Of a DNA stretch of 41,765 bases, positions 5,867 to 14,377 are shown one piece after another. The position numbers were made by a program, and so were the translations under genes. This DNA is from a virus. The notes below the pieces were generated by a model, which did no database searches, was not told where the DNA came from, and saw only the letters and a program-made list of their open reading frames with translations. Each line of letters opens with the position of its first letter. The stretch's first letter is position 1. The DNA is taken from the IMG/VR virus record IMGVR_UViG_3300009156_000051, positions 1-41,765 of that record. One strand, 5' to 3'.

Positions 5867-6330
5867 GCCTGATCGAGCTCGGAGTACTTTATCTCCAAAG
5901 GATCCTCCTCGATCGTTACGTAGATACTTTGGAGATATGCCTTGATTCCGGTCTTGTTGTTGACCGTCCACTCATAGGGGCGAACGATCAGATCCACATT
6001 GACGATGTCGGCCCAGTCGAGCATTTCGACCGAGCTCTCATCGAGATTGGTACGACCACGTGATGTGATCAACACGATTCGTGGCGGACGACCCTTGAAG
6101 TTAACTGAAACGGGCAAATACGCCTGCGGAGACTCTTCCTCGTCTTCGTCGCGGGGCCTCAGCCATTTGACGTTCCAGTTGTCCTCTGCCATTGCGGTGG
6201 CAGTCGAGTCATCTAGCAGCACGGCAAAATTACGGTCGCCTTCCCGGTTGTACTGTCCCTCCTTTCCCGAGAAATTCCGAAAAATGATCCGGACGCCTTC
6301 CATTAAGACGGTGTTATCATTGGGTGGCAT
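5863..6330 (-). CDS. Putative ssDNA-binding protein, 155 aa
   Basis: The order VRIIFRNFSGKEGQYNREGDRNFAV... then VSVNFKGRPPRIVLITSRGR and DWADIVNVDLIVRPYEW matches a phage family that other genomes place beside replication enzymes and often call ssDNA-binding. The beta-strand pattern with aromatic residues fits an OB-like fold, and the C-terminus is acidic as in many SSBs. It directly follows the helicase-primase-polymerase gene, which supports a replication role: coating single strands and recruiting partners. The function is inferred from family and context. Confidence 0.8.
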   Translation of the reverse strand: MPPNDNTVLMEGVRIIFRNFSGKEGQYNREGDRNFAVLLDDSTATAMAEDNWNVKWLRPRDEDEEESPQAYLPVSVNFKGRPPRIVLITSRGRTNLDESSVEMLDWADIVNVDLIVRPYEWTVNNKTGIKAYLQSIYVTIEEDPLEIKYSELDQA

Positions 6331-6339
6331 CTCTCTCTC

Positions 6340-9300
6340 CTAACTCACAAATTCCCGGAACGAACCGAATTCCTCGATGGTCTTTATCGCCTCTTCTTTC
6401 AAGGCGTCGAAATATGTCATGTCGATCTTCAGATCCGGCATCGACTGAGCAACATTAGCCTGGATCCATTTGTGACCCTTGGTTCCCGTTACCGCGTAGT
6501 ACTTGTCATCTTTGACGCGATAGAGTGTACCTCCTCCTTCTTGTACAGGTACAAAGCGGCCAGCACGGCCGAGATGGTGCATGTTGCGATAATCCAATCC
6601 GTCTTTTCCATCATGTCCCTCTCTATCTAAATACATGGTCCCCTGCAGAACAGTTCGATTCTCGCAGAAGTCGTCGAAATCGAGCTCTTCGCCGGAGAAC
6701 AAGGTCTTGAATACGTAAGGATGTTGGAATTGGGAACCGACGGCAGTCCATTTGTTGTCTTTGCGAGCGATGTAAACCGCGTCGTTCACGAGACATAACT
6801 TGTCGTAGCTGATCTCGTGCTCGAAGTCGTAACCGTACCGCTTTCCGTGATCTATCACGAAGGAGATCGCGTTCGAAGTAGCATCGGGTAGTTTTACCGA
6901 ATCGGTCTTGATGTGTACTACCGAATGTCCTTTGTCTTTGAGATCGTGCTTCAAGTCGATCATATACAGGGCGCCGCGCTTGGCCACAATATTGTCTTTA
7001 TTGCGGTTGTCGCGGAAAGGGTTGGGGAAGGAGGCCGAGGTAAATCCGTAGACGATGTTGATGATGATCTTCAGTGCGTATGCTAATTTGTCGGCTTGAT
7101 TCTCGTCTTTTAGATATGGGGCTAATCGACCGTCCATCATCTTCCTGGCTAAAACGAAATCTCGACGCTTGATAGCCAGCCGGGCCTTCTTGAGATCACT
7201 GAATCTATTAGTGTACTTACCGAAGAGATTGAGGATCTCAATTGTGGTTGGGTGCATAGAAGCAATGTCCAGAAGAGCAACGTTTGAGTAGATCCCGGGT
7301 TCTGCGTAAACGTATCCACCCTCACCGGGATCCTCACCACGATACCAGCTCTTTCCAGCGTCAAATTTATAACCATCAAACTCCTCGCTGAGATCCGTGT
7401 ACACGAAGTACTGCTGGGGATTTCTCTCGTCCCCAAATATGATCTTGGCTGTGTGTCGTTGCGTTGTGTCGTTGACTGTCAGTCCACTCAGTTCCGCTAG
7501 GATCTGGCGAGCGACGAAATCTTCCCAACGATCCTCGAGCACAGCCTCCGTTGCTCGAACATCGTTGACACAGTATTCGACGACTCGTGGCCAATCCTTC
7601 TCGTCTACCGGTTGATCCAAAGGGAAATCCAGTTCCATGTGCAAAATCCCGAGATCAATCTCGAACTTCTTTAAACTTTGCTTGATCGAACTGAAATCCC
7701 AGATATCGGCATACGACAAATTGTACGCCTGAGCGAAAAAAGCATTACGGTTGTTTTCGATGATGATCTTCCGGGTCAGGTTGTACAACTGCTCTACGCT
7801 GTACCCCTGAACGGCGCCATAGAGAATATGATTGTCGAAGCGACGATTGTAGAAGCCGACCAACTTCAACCTCGTCAAGGCCTCAACGTCTTCTTTACTA
7901 GGATTGATCATCCGAACAACCTCATCCTCACCGCGGAATTTCCAGCAGACGACAAATAGATTCGGGTAGACTTCAACGTCAAATATAACCATCCGATCGT
8001 CGTCTACCTCGACAACAGCATCTGCACTAACTTCCGGCTCGGATTGGAACTTCATCGTTTGAACTGTCTTTAGACACGTCGATGCTTGATGCGTGCTGTT
8101 ATTGGCGAAAGCGAGAATACGGGGCCGTAGATCGGTGACGTCATACTTCATCCCGGATTCATGAGCTTCTTCGAGAATATGAGCTATGAAATCGACTGAT
8201 GGCTTGGTACCGGGATGGATCTCTTTTCTCAGATTTCGCTCGATCAACTGCCTAAGACCTTTTTCGCTTGAGATCGTCTTAGCCTTAAGCATCGTCTCCT
8301 TCTTCGGTTTGAGCGGCAACCCACCGTTTATCGATGCGACAGGAATCGAATTACACAGCGTCACTCGTCGTCGTAACGAGGCATCTCCTGTAAATACCTT
8401 GATCTCGATACCCTCGGAATATACCGATGCGAGCTCAGTAGGATCTCCTTCATAATCGTAATGCAGGTGAACGCCACCAGAAGATTTACTGAGCTCGGCG
8501 TAAGTTGCTGGCCACTTGCTTGCGGCTTCAAGATTCCGTTCGAGAGCAGTAACTCCATTAGTCTCTTTCAAGTCGAAGTCGATGATAATGTGTTTTTCAG
8601 GTACTTTTACGAAGTGAATTTCGCTCGTATCAATATCTGAAAGGGTAGTCTTGACGTTTTCCCACTTGCGAGACGGAGCTTCGTTCTTGTTCGCCTTCTG
8701 CGCTGGTTGATTCGCGAAATAGATGTCCAACAGCGACTCCGTCTGGTCCATGACCAGCGAATATAACGGTTGATCGCTGTCAACATCTTTGGGGATCTTG
8801 AACTTCTCCGCGTTGAAACCGAAGTAGACACTGCGGAGTCGTTCGCCGTCTACTTCTCCCCGATCCTTGAATTCGTCGAAGTAGTTGCGGAGCTCTTCAC
8901 GTATCTTGTACTGCGCCCTCGGATTAGTTATTCCGCTTTCGGTGCAGAATTCCTTATAGAACGCATACGCCTGCTTCAAGGTCGTGTAGTTCTGGGATTT
9001 GAATACGTCGTAGTAAGCCTCGATAAAGTTGAAGAAAACGTCGGTCTGCAACATCATTTCCAACGGACGGTAGCCGTTGTAGTAGTTCCTACCCATCTCC
9101 AAATATACCTTTTGACAGTGAGCTGCGATCGCACCTAGCTCAAAGTCGATCCGTTCGATCAAGGTATTGTAGTGACTGACAGGAATTCTTACACCCGTCG
9201 GATGAATATCGATCAGCCTACGTATGATCCCCGATTTGGCATCCGAAATCTTCACCGGTTGATTGGAACCGATGAACAACAATGCCGACGACTTTGCCGT

Positions 9301-10092
9301 GTAACTCGGCTTGTACTTCTCGTTGATCGTCATCCGTTCGTGCGAGACGATCGAGTTCAGCCGAGTATTATCCTCCAGTTTCGACAAATCGCCGTCGTGC
9401 TGAATTGCAACCAGAGGATTGTTCTTGAACGCTTCAGTAGCGAACGTGCTTTCGGAGCGTCCAAGCGCTTTTCCATCGAATGCTGTGGTGTATCCCTCGA
9501 ATAATTTGTGGATTATGTTCAGGATAGTGGACTTACCGGATCCAGCAGGACCATAGAAGACAAAGAATTTCTGGATATTCTTCGATTCTCCCGCCACGAT
9601 GGATCCGATAGCCCACTCTATCTTAGCCCGTTCCTCCACGGAGTACAATGTCCCCACGAGCTCATCCCACGCTGAGATGTCGCCTTCTTCCAGGGCGTAG
9701 CTCAGATGTTTGCTTGCATAGTCAGTTTTCTTGATTTCCGAGTTCGAAAACATGACCTTTTGATCGAGGGGGCGGCTGTTATCACTGATGTTTGCCAAGA
9801 ATTTTCGGAACTGCGCCCATGAGTTAGTGTTAAAAGAGCGCATATACTTGGCGGTATAGTTGACCCCTGTTTCTTCACGCATCCTCTCGACTTCACGTTC
9901 AAGATGCGCGTCGACCAGCCGTTGAACATCGTACTCGTCACGAGACCAAAGACCTTTTTCTTCGTCCCAAATGGCATAAAAGGTCTTCCCCTGTACCATC
10001 AGATCCTGAGAACGCTTAACGATGAAATCAGGGTACAACTCCATACCCTTTTCCTTCGTTTCTCTAGAAAGAATCTGATAAAAGTCCAACAA
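6340..10092 (-). CDS. Helicase-primase-DNA polymerase fusion, 1250 aa
   Basis: Three replication activities appear in one chain. Residues about 115-300 form a D5-type SF3 helicase with Walker A GPAGSGKST (181-189), LLFIGSNQP (271-279) and an arginine finger in SGIIRRL. Residues about 495-600 resemble an archaeo-eukaryotic primase: IIIDFD (502-507), SSGGVHLHY (537-545) and GIEIKV (561-566). Residues about 700-1240 are a family-B polymerase: exonuclease motifs FDVEVYP (704-710), YNRRFDN (748-754) and YCVNDVRATE (840-849), then polymerase motifs LDIASMHP (941-948), KIIINIVYG (1008-1016) and IKTDS (1061-1065). In the last motif the usual first Asp is Lys. Two TTG codons after AAGGGGG are possible starts. 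It should unwind, prime and copy the phage genome. Domain boundaries are approximate. Confidence 0.9.
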   Translation of the reverse strand: MLDFYQILSRETKEKGMELYPDFIVKRSQDLMVQGKTFYAIWDEEKGLWSRDEYDVQRLVDAHLEREVERMREETGVNYTAKYMRSFNTNSWAQFRKFLANISDNSRPLDQKVMFSNSEIKKTDYASKHLSYALEEGDISAWDELVGTLYSVEERAKIEWAIGSIVAGESKNIQKFFVFYGPAGSGKSTILNIIHKLFEGYTTAFDGKALGRSESTFATEAFKNNPLVAIQHDGDLSKLEDNTRLNSIVSHERMTINEKYKPSYTAKSSALLFIGSNQPVKISDAKSGIIRRLIDIHPTGVRIPVSHYNTLIERIDFELGAIAAHCQKVYLEMGRNYYNGYRPLEMMLQTDVFFNFIEAYYDVFKSQNYTTLKQAYAFYKEFCTESGITNPRAQYKIREELRNYFDEFKDRGEVDGERLRSVYFGFNAEKFKIPKDVDSDQPLYSLVMDQTESLLDIYFANQPAQKANKNEAPSRKWENVKTTLSDIDTSEIHFVKVPEKHIIIDFDLKETNGVTALERNLEAASKWPATYAELSKSSGGVHLHYDYEGDPTELASVYSEGIEIKVFTGDASLRRRVTLCNSIPVASINGGLPLKPKKETMLKAKTISSEKGLRQLIERNLRKEIHPGTKPSVDFIAHILEEAHESGMKYDVTDLRPRILAFANNSTHQASTCLKTVQTMKFQSEPEVSADAVVEVDDDRMVIFDVEVYPNLFVVCWKFRGEDEVVRMINPSKEDVEALTRLKLVGFYNRRFDNHILYGAVQGYSVEQLYNLTRKIIIENNRNAFFAQAYNLSYADIWDFSSIKQSLKKFEIDLGILHMELDFPLDQPVDEKDWPRVVEYCVNDVRATEAVLEDRWEDFVARQILAELSGLTVNDTTQRHTAKIIFGDERNPQQYFVYTDLSEEFDGYKFDAGKSWYRGEDPGEGGYVYAEPGIYSNVALLDIASMHPTTIEILNLFGKYTNRFSDLKKARLAIKRRDFVLARKMMDGRLAPYLKDENQADKLAYALKIIINIVYGFTSASFPNPFRDNRNKDNIVAKRGALYMIDLKHDLKDKGHSVVHIKTDSVKLPDATSNAISFVIDHGKRYGYDFEHEISYDKLCLVNDAVYIARKDNKWTAVGSQFQHPYVFKTLFSGEELDFDDFCENRTVLQGTMYLDREGHDGKDGLDYRNMHHLGRAGRFVPVQEGGGTLYRVKDDKYYAVTGTKGHKWIQANVAQSMPDLKIDMTYFDALKEEAIKTIEEFGSFREFVS

Positions 10093-10135
10093 ACCCCCTT
10101 TCTAAAATGGGGTTTACAGCTTCGTGACGTAGTAC

Positions 10136-10666
10136 TTACAGCCCTTGAATCTCACCGACGTAAAGATTCATCTGATGCCAGATTTCCTCTTCGGTCTGAT
10201 CGCCCTTCGGTCGTCGCAATGGGAAGAAGCCCCCGTGTCCGTCTGGATCGTACGTTCTCCAGATCAGAGATTCGAGAATCTCGTCGACTTGCTCGGCCTT
10301 TCCATTCAAGGGATCGGACATGTCCTGCAGCTGAAGATTCTCGATTAGATGCCACGCCCATTGAGGAGCCTCACCATCAGCCATGAAGGCAACTCTTCGG
10401 CTGAGACCGATCAACACCTCCAGAACCGTGGCTCCTCGCTGGAACACGTCTTCGACAATCAACCGCTTCTTCTTTTTCCAGTTCAAGAACTGGGTTCGTA
10501 GATCCAGACCGTCCTGCACACGATTGTCGTCATTCGGAACCGTCCAGATGAACTCGGTGTTGTGCATCCGTTCGAACAGTTCGTGATACGTGTTCGGATT
10601 GTGATCGTGGATCTCGATCTGTGACACTAACCAGTCGAAATACTCTTGATCAATTTGTGTTGTCAT
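10136..10666 (-). CDS. Conserved phage protein, 176 aa
   Basis: I start it at ATG 10666 (MTTQIDQEYFDWLV), preceded by GGTAGAG. The pattern YHELFERMHNTEFIWTVPNDD, RVQDGLDLR, VLIGLSRRVAF and IWRTYDPDGHGGFFPL is a family I know from many Gram-positive phages, of unknown function, usually near replication genes. It is complete. Its last codons lie 44 bases before the replication fusion. A role in replication or takeover is inferred from position only. Confidence 0.8.
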   Translation of the reverse strand: MTTQIDQEYFDWLVSQIEIHDHNPNTYHELFERMHNTEFIWTVPNDDNRVQDGLDLRTQFLNWKKKKRLIVEDVFQRGATVLEVLIGLSRRVAFMADGEAPQWAWHLIENLQLQDMSDPLNGKAEQVDEILESLIWRTYDPDGHGGFFPLRRPKGDQTEEEIWHQMNLYVGEIQGL

Positions 10667-10698
10667 GATCATCTCTACCAAATTGCCATTGTTCTCTT

Positions 10699-11457
10699 TC
10701 ATGAGCCGGAACTGTCTAAGCCCCCCACTTCCTCCTCGAAGCTTTTATTGATCCTGCAAAGCTCGATCTCGAGGTTGTACTTGTCGTTGCGAATGAACAC
10801 GACGTCCTCATCATCAGTGCCGTGTCCAAACTTGGTCAAATTGACCAAATCGACGACTTCGTTCACGTTGTCGAGCGGATTGTCGTCATCGTCTGTGACC
10901 TTGCCGTCGCGAGCGTAATAAGTATACGCCACCTGCCGATATCCGGTCTCGTTATGGGAGTACTCGTCCTGATGAATGACGTAAGGACGCATCTCCTCCT
11001 GCAACACAGCTCGCCGGGCAAGTTCCTTGGGGAAATCCCAACCCTCGTCCTTGTGTGTCACAGGGGGTCGAGCCTTCGGGAACTGCACGCGCCGCGTCGT
11101 CTCCTGCACGGGAACCGGGGGTCGCAAGGGCCTCTCCTCTTCGACCGAGTACCCCTTCTCCTCGACTACCTCCTCGACCGGCGGTTTGGTCTGCGCCGCA
11201 GCTGCTGCTTTGGCCGTGTTGTAGCGCTCCTGATAGACGGTTCGGATCTGCTCGATCTCTTTCTCGGCTTGAGCAAAGATCTCCGCCTTGAGCTTCCGCT
11301 TGCTGTAGCGGTAGCCGTAGAAAAAGCCGAGGCCGAATCCAAACAGGGCACCGGCGGTGAAATATCGCCCCGCAAGTGCCGGATTGATCTGTCGGGTTGC
11401 CTCGGCTACGTCCTCGATACGTTCAGCTACTTGTTCAGCTACTTGGGTCGTCGCCAC
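10699..11457 (-). CDS. Membrane-anchored phage protein, 252 aa
   Basis: GTG 11457 follows AAAGGAGAAATTGAC. A single membrane span at about residues 32-50 (FTAGALFGFGLGFFYGY) is followed by a basic stop-transfer (RYSKRKLKAE), a helical linker, a proline-rich stretch, and a C-terminal domain (about 155-252) with YVIHQDEYSHNETGYRQ, DNPLDNVNEVVD and VVFIRNDKYNLEIEL. The last domain recurs in actinophages without a known function. It overlaps the diverged DUF6353-type gene, so the two membrane proteins are co-expressed. Confidence 0.8.
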   Translation of the reverse strand: MATTQVAEQVAERIEDVAEATRQINPALAGRYFTAGALFGFGLGFFYGYRYSKRKLKAEIFAQAEKEIEQIRTVYQERYNTAKAAAAAQTKPPVEEVVEEKGYSVEEERPLRPPVPVQETTRRVQFPKARPPVTHKDEGWDFPKELARRAVLQEEMRPYVIHQDEYSHNETGYRQVAYTYYARDGKVTDDDDNPLDNVNEVVDLVNLTKFGHGTDDEDVVFIRNDKYNLEIELCRINKSFEEEVGGLDSSGS

Positions 11458-12371
11458 GTCAATTTCTCCTTTGGTACGCTACCGAGCTTGTCGTAAATCA
11501 CGCCATCGACATTGAAATCGAGTAGAATCGATCCTTCATAGCCGTTGACGAAATCCCGAGCAGGCTCTGATCCATTGAAAATATCGAAACTGATGTGGTT
11601 ATCAGTCGATCCATCATCCGAGAGGATCCACCCTACCACAGCACCTGCCGCGGACCTTTCGAGTCCGAGCATGTCGTAGACCTCATTCAAGAACACGTGC
11701 CCACGAGAACGAAGCAGATCATTCGCCCAATTCTGTTGCGAATTGATCAGCATTCGATTGTAATCGGGATTCTTGTTCCACTGTCCAGAAGACTCATCGA
11801 AGAAACGCGCGTAGACCGAGGGCTCATTCGGACCCAACTGCCTGATCGTTCGCTTCTTCTTTGTTTCTGGATCTGTAATCTCGACCTTCTCGATCCCGTA
11901 TCGAAACTCTCGATCTCGTTCTTCTCCGTATCGCTCGATCACACGAGCACGGTACTCCTTGAACCCCTTGTCCAGAGCCGCATAGGCCGCAGTCAACCCA
12001 GCGTTTCGCGTAGTGAGGATCTTGTGCGAGCTCGTCAGAGCAGCGATGGCAAGTCCACCCAGAATAACGGCCGGAGCGTATAGCCTGACGAATTTCACGC
12101 CGGTCTGGAAATAGAGAAGCGTCATATCCTTCGAACGATCACTGTCGTCGTAATCGTTATCTTCCGCAGCGTGCACCGTTCTGACGATCTCACGCTTCGT
12201 TCGCATTTCGGTCAAGACTTCGTGGGCCTTCAACGTGGATCGGCAAGCCAGAACCGTGCCTCCAACCATGCCTGCTACGCCTGCGACGAAAAGCATCTGT
12301 GGTGATGCCTTCTGCGCAAGCAGAGCATTACGGGCAATCCCCCTTCCGATCACCTCTGGAACGAGATTCAT
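11439..12371 (-). CDS. Diverged DUF6353-like membrane protein, 310 aa
   Basis: Residues about 25-45 (MLFVAGVAGMVGGTVLACRSTLKAHE, read in two parts around VGGTVL) and about 100-115 (LYAPAVILGGLAIAAL) form two membrane spans in the places seen in DUF6353 proteins. After them comes the helical LTAAYAALDKGFKEYRARVIERYG, then a domain with NRMLINSQQNWANDLL, FLNEVYDMLGL and GAVVGWIL that parallels the 14378-15193 protein. Function unknown. ATG 12371 has AGAAGGAGTC upstream. DUF6353 assignment is by motif order and would need a profile search. Confidence 0.72.
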   Translation of the reverse strand: MNLVPEVIGRGIARNALLAQKASPQMLFVAGVAGMVGGTVLACRSTLKAHEVLTEMRTKREIVRTVHAAEDNDYDDSDRSKDMTLLYFQTGVKFVRLYAPAVILGGLAIAALTSSHKILTTRNAGLTAAYAALDKGFKEYRARVIERYGEERDREFRYGIEKVEITDPETKKKRTIRQLGPNEPSVYARFFDESSGQWNKNPDYNRMLINSQQNWANDLLRSRGHVFLNEVYDMLGLERSAAGAVVGWILSDDGSTDNHISFDIFNGSEPARDFVNGYEGSILLDFNVDGVIYDKLGSVPKEKLTWRRPK

Positions 12372-12382
12372 TATGACTCCTT

Positions 12383-12637
12383 CTAATTTTCTTCTTTGGA
12401 AGCAACGCCTTGCATGTAATCGCTGAGACCTTCGATCGATCCCACACCCAGTAACTGAATACGATCGAATTGAATATCAGCTGCTTCCTCTTTTAGATTT
12501 TCGATCACTTTGAGGTCGTTTGATCCGTCTTTTCCTGTTTCTTCAGCCACCTTTCCAATGAAGAAATCGCACAGACGCTCTACACGTCTGGCAAACTCCT
12601 TAATCTCGACTTTCTTCGTTGCTGTCACCCTCACCAA
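12383..12637 (-). CDS. Helical hypothetical protein, 84 aa
   Basis: A charged, helical, probably coiled-coil protein (VEIKEFARRVERLCDFF near the start, VIENLKEEAADIQFDRIQ near the middle). The start is ambiguous: TTG 12637, GTG 12634 or GTG 12628, all close to AAAGG. It lies between two recognisable membrane-region genes and shares their orientation and spacing. Function unknown. Confidence 0.65.
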   Translation of the reverse strand: MVRVTATKKVEIKEFARRVERLCDFFIGKVAEETGKDGSNDLKVIENLKEEAADIQFDRIQLLGVGSIEGLSDYMQGVASKEEN

Positions 12638-12678
12638 CCTTTCGGCCAGGTGGAAGCATTTTCGGTTCCTTGATTTCC

Positions 12679-13305
12679 TTAGAGCGGTTGCGGTTCCGGT
12701 AGATCAAGTAGGTAACCATCCCTAGTTCTCGTAACACCGGCGCCCCTAATATCCGTCCAGCCCCACTTATTATCGGTATGAGTAGGGGCAAGACCCACCA
12801 ATTCGTAGAGGTCTGCGACTGTTGCTTCGTCATAGCGACTCACCAGGTCGAATAGTCGGTCGATTACTTCTTCAGCGTCCACTCTCGAATCCAGAATGAT
12901 CTCGTCGAAATCGTGTCTGGCACGTGCTTGACGGCTCATTGCCCTTTGCGAGGAAGACATCGGCATTCGACTCGACGACGAATATCTATTGTACTGAACG
13001 TAGCCGAGATCACCCGATTGTGGACGTGTTACTCCTCGATAACGACGAGATTCTCCGAAGATCAGCTTCTCCATGCCAGAGTGAGTTGCATCGACAATCA
13101 TGTCCTTTACGGCCGGAAGCAGTACGTCCAACAGAACATAACTCACGACCATTCTGCCGTCTCCGGCGACGAGCGACTCCGAGAACCGCTTCCGAAGCGA
13201 CTTCTTCTTCCGAATCGCCTCGCTCGAAGTAACCCGCTCGACATGCCTATCTTCCGTTCTTCTCTTGCTTACTTCACTATTAGGCGGAAAATCAGGTGTC
13301 TCCAT
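12679..13305 (-). CDS. Conserved actinophage protein, 208 aa
   Basis: ATG 13305 follows AAGGAAATAA. A basic N-terminus (RKKKSLRKRF) leads into a partly hydrophobic segment, MVVSYVLLDVLLPAVKDMIV, then a linker with many Ser/Arg. The C-terminal domain, from DFDEIILDSRVDAEEVIDRL through TVADLYELVGL to KWGWTDIRGAGVTRTRDGYL, is a pattern I recognise in many actinophages. Its job is not known. The conserved end looks like a small mixed alpha-beta domain. Confidence 0.8.
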   Translation of the reverse strand: METPDFPPNSEVSKRRTEDRHVERVTSSEAIRKKKSLRKRFSESLVAGDGRMVVSYVLLDVLLPAVKDMIVDATHSGMEKLIFGESRRYRGVTRPQSGDLGYVQYNRYSSSSRMPMSSSQRAMSRQARARHDFDEIILDSRVDAEEVIDRLFDLVSRYDEATVADLYELVGLAPTHTDNKWGWTDIRGAGVTRTRDGYLLDLPEPQPL

Positions 13306-13325
13306 TTATTTCCTTAATTAGAAAA

Positions 13326-13360
13326 ACGAAAAAAGGAAAGCCCACATTGGACTCTCCTTT
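13326..13360 (-). terminator. Rho-independent terminator
   Basis: On the minus strand AAAGGAGAGTCC pairs with GGGCTTTCCTTT across a five-base loop (arms 13349-13360 and 13332-13343), followed by a T-run. It closes the 13367-13615 transcript. It shares stem sequence with the terminators at 16.7, 17.4, 17.7 and 18.0 kb. Confidence 0.82.
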
Positions 13361-13366
13361 GAGGTG

Positions 13367-13615
13367 CTACTGGTCTCCGTTCTTGTCTTTCTGATTCTCG
13401 TACCACTGCCGCGCCTGCTCGATACGGAGTTCGAGATGTTCCGAAGTCTTGTCAACGGCCATCGACGACAGCACGAGACCTCCTGCGGCAACTCTGACTG
13501 CGTCAAAGTTGGTCACAACAGCCACATTGCTGCCGATAATATCGTTGACGATCTTGTGAACACCAAGACCCGTCACGACCTGCGCGGCAAGCTTAGCGAG
13601 AGTAAAAGCAGACAT
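13367..13615 (-). CDS. Conserved small phage protein, 82 aa
   Basis: ATG 13615 (MSAFTLAKLAAQV) follows AAGGAGAAGTTA. The segments VVTGLGVHKIVNDII and DAVRVAAGGLVLSSMAVDKTSEHLE match a small actinophage family I recognise, with one or two weakly hydrophobic helices that may touch the membrane. It is the only gene between a promoter-like element and a terminator, so it is an independent single-gene unit. Function unknown. Confidence 0.8.
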   Translation of the reverse strand: MSAFTLAKLAAQVVTGLGVHKIVNDIIGSNVAVVTNFDAVRVAAGGLVLSSMAVDKTSEHLELRIEQARQWYENQKDKNGDQ

Positions 13616-13641
13616 TAACTTCTCCTTAAGTAGTGTACCTC

Positions 13642-13668
13642 TCATTAAAGAGCAGGTTTTTACTGCGA
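13642..13668 (-). promoter_or_regulatory. Promoter-like element, copy 11
   Basis: Minus strand TCGCAG at 13663-13668, 13-nt spacer, TTTAAT at 13644-13649, followed by GAGAGGTACAC, a stretch shared with the copy at 15959. The gene start at 13615 lies about 28 bases beyond the -10 with only a ribosome binding site between, so here there is no leader structure. Confidence 0.75.
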
Positions 13669-13671
13669 ACT

Positions 13672-14217
13672 CTATTCGACGATTTTGATTTCACCTGCTG
13701 CCAAACGAGGACCGATTTTCTGAGCTTCCTCCGAAGACATCTCTTCGATTTCCTTACGGGTTACAGTTTGTGGTTCTGTCTTGATATCACCGTCGACTAC
13801 CGCAATGATCGGCGTCTGTTTGGGATCGATTCCAGCGGCTTTGGCTGCCTCCTCGCTCATACCCTGCGGGATGATTCCGTTGACGAACTCGATTGCGGCG
13901 TCCGTATTCGTCACCAGCTCCATGAATAGCGCCGAATATGCTTCTGTCGACACGAACTCGTCGCGTAGCTCCTGATTCTTGATGAACCGTCGCCCATCGT
14001 CCGAACGTTTCCCGTATGAGGTCAGGATGATGTTCTTGAATTCCTTGATGATGCCCGGATTGTCCTCAGCGGCGATGATTCGTTCTAACGTCGCTGACAG
14101 ACCATCCTTATGACTCATCTCGAGTTCAACGAGCTCCGCCTTGGACAGATGGAAGAAGAAGTCCTCACTAACCGTCTCTCCGTCGAAATTCTCGTAAGTT
14201 ATCGTCTTCTTGAGCAC
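13672..14217 (-). CDS. Tail-assembly-chaperone-like protein, 181 aa
   Basis: The N-terminal 115 residues (KTITYENFDGETVSEDFFFHL, SKAELVELEMS, then FKNIILTSYGKRSDDGRRFIK and AYSALFMELVTN) follow a pattern I recognise from siphophage proteins called tail assembly chaperones. The C-terminal 60 residues are acidic and less ordered. It starts at GTG 14217 after GGAGGCATA. It is far from the tail genes, in the DUF6353 operon, and a separate chaperone-type gene exists at 29582-30124. So either it serves another assembly step or the family name is misleading. Confidence 0.6.
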   Translation of the reverse strand: MLKKTITYENFDGETVSEDFFFHLSKAELVELEMSHKDGLSATLERIIAAEDNPGIIKEFKNIILTSYGKRSDDGRRFIKNQELRDEFVSTEAYSALFMELVTNTDAAIEFVNGIIPQGMSEEAAKAAGIDPKQTPIIAVVDGDIKTEPQTVTRKEIEEMSSEEAQKIGPRLAAGEIKIVE

Positions 14218-14355
14218 CTATGCCTCCGGATCTTGAAGCTTGATAGATATTACCTCCCGAATGCTGTCGATATACTCGTACACCTCGACAGCCTCCATAC
14301 CGAGTTCTTGAAGGAGATTGATCGCGGACTCGATCTCGTGCTTGATCTCAGTCAC
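14218..14355 (-). CDS. Small helical protein, 45 aa
   Basis: A GTG-started frame of 45 codons (MTEIKHEIESAINLLQELGM...) predicted as two helices. It ends immediately before the start of the next gene and its last codons carry that gene's GGAGG. Its own ribosome binding site (AAGGAG) is about 17 bases upstream, longer than usual. Function unknown. Confidence 0.55.
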   Translation of the reverse strand: MTEIKHEIESAINLLQELGMEAVEVYEYIDSIREVISIKLQDPEA

Positions 14356-14377
14356 AGCATCCGCGGGGCCAACTCCT

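Noticed and set aside
12600-12833. Minus-strand frame of 77 codons with a hydrophobic start
   Set aside because: It overlaps the conserved end of the 12679-13305 gene and the start of the next gene; neither overlap is needed. A 19-codon tail from ATG near 12659 with AAGGAACC upstream could be translated but is too short to support.
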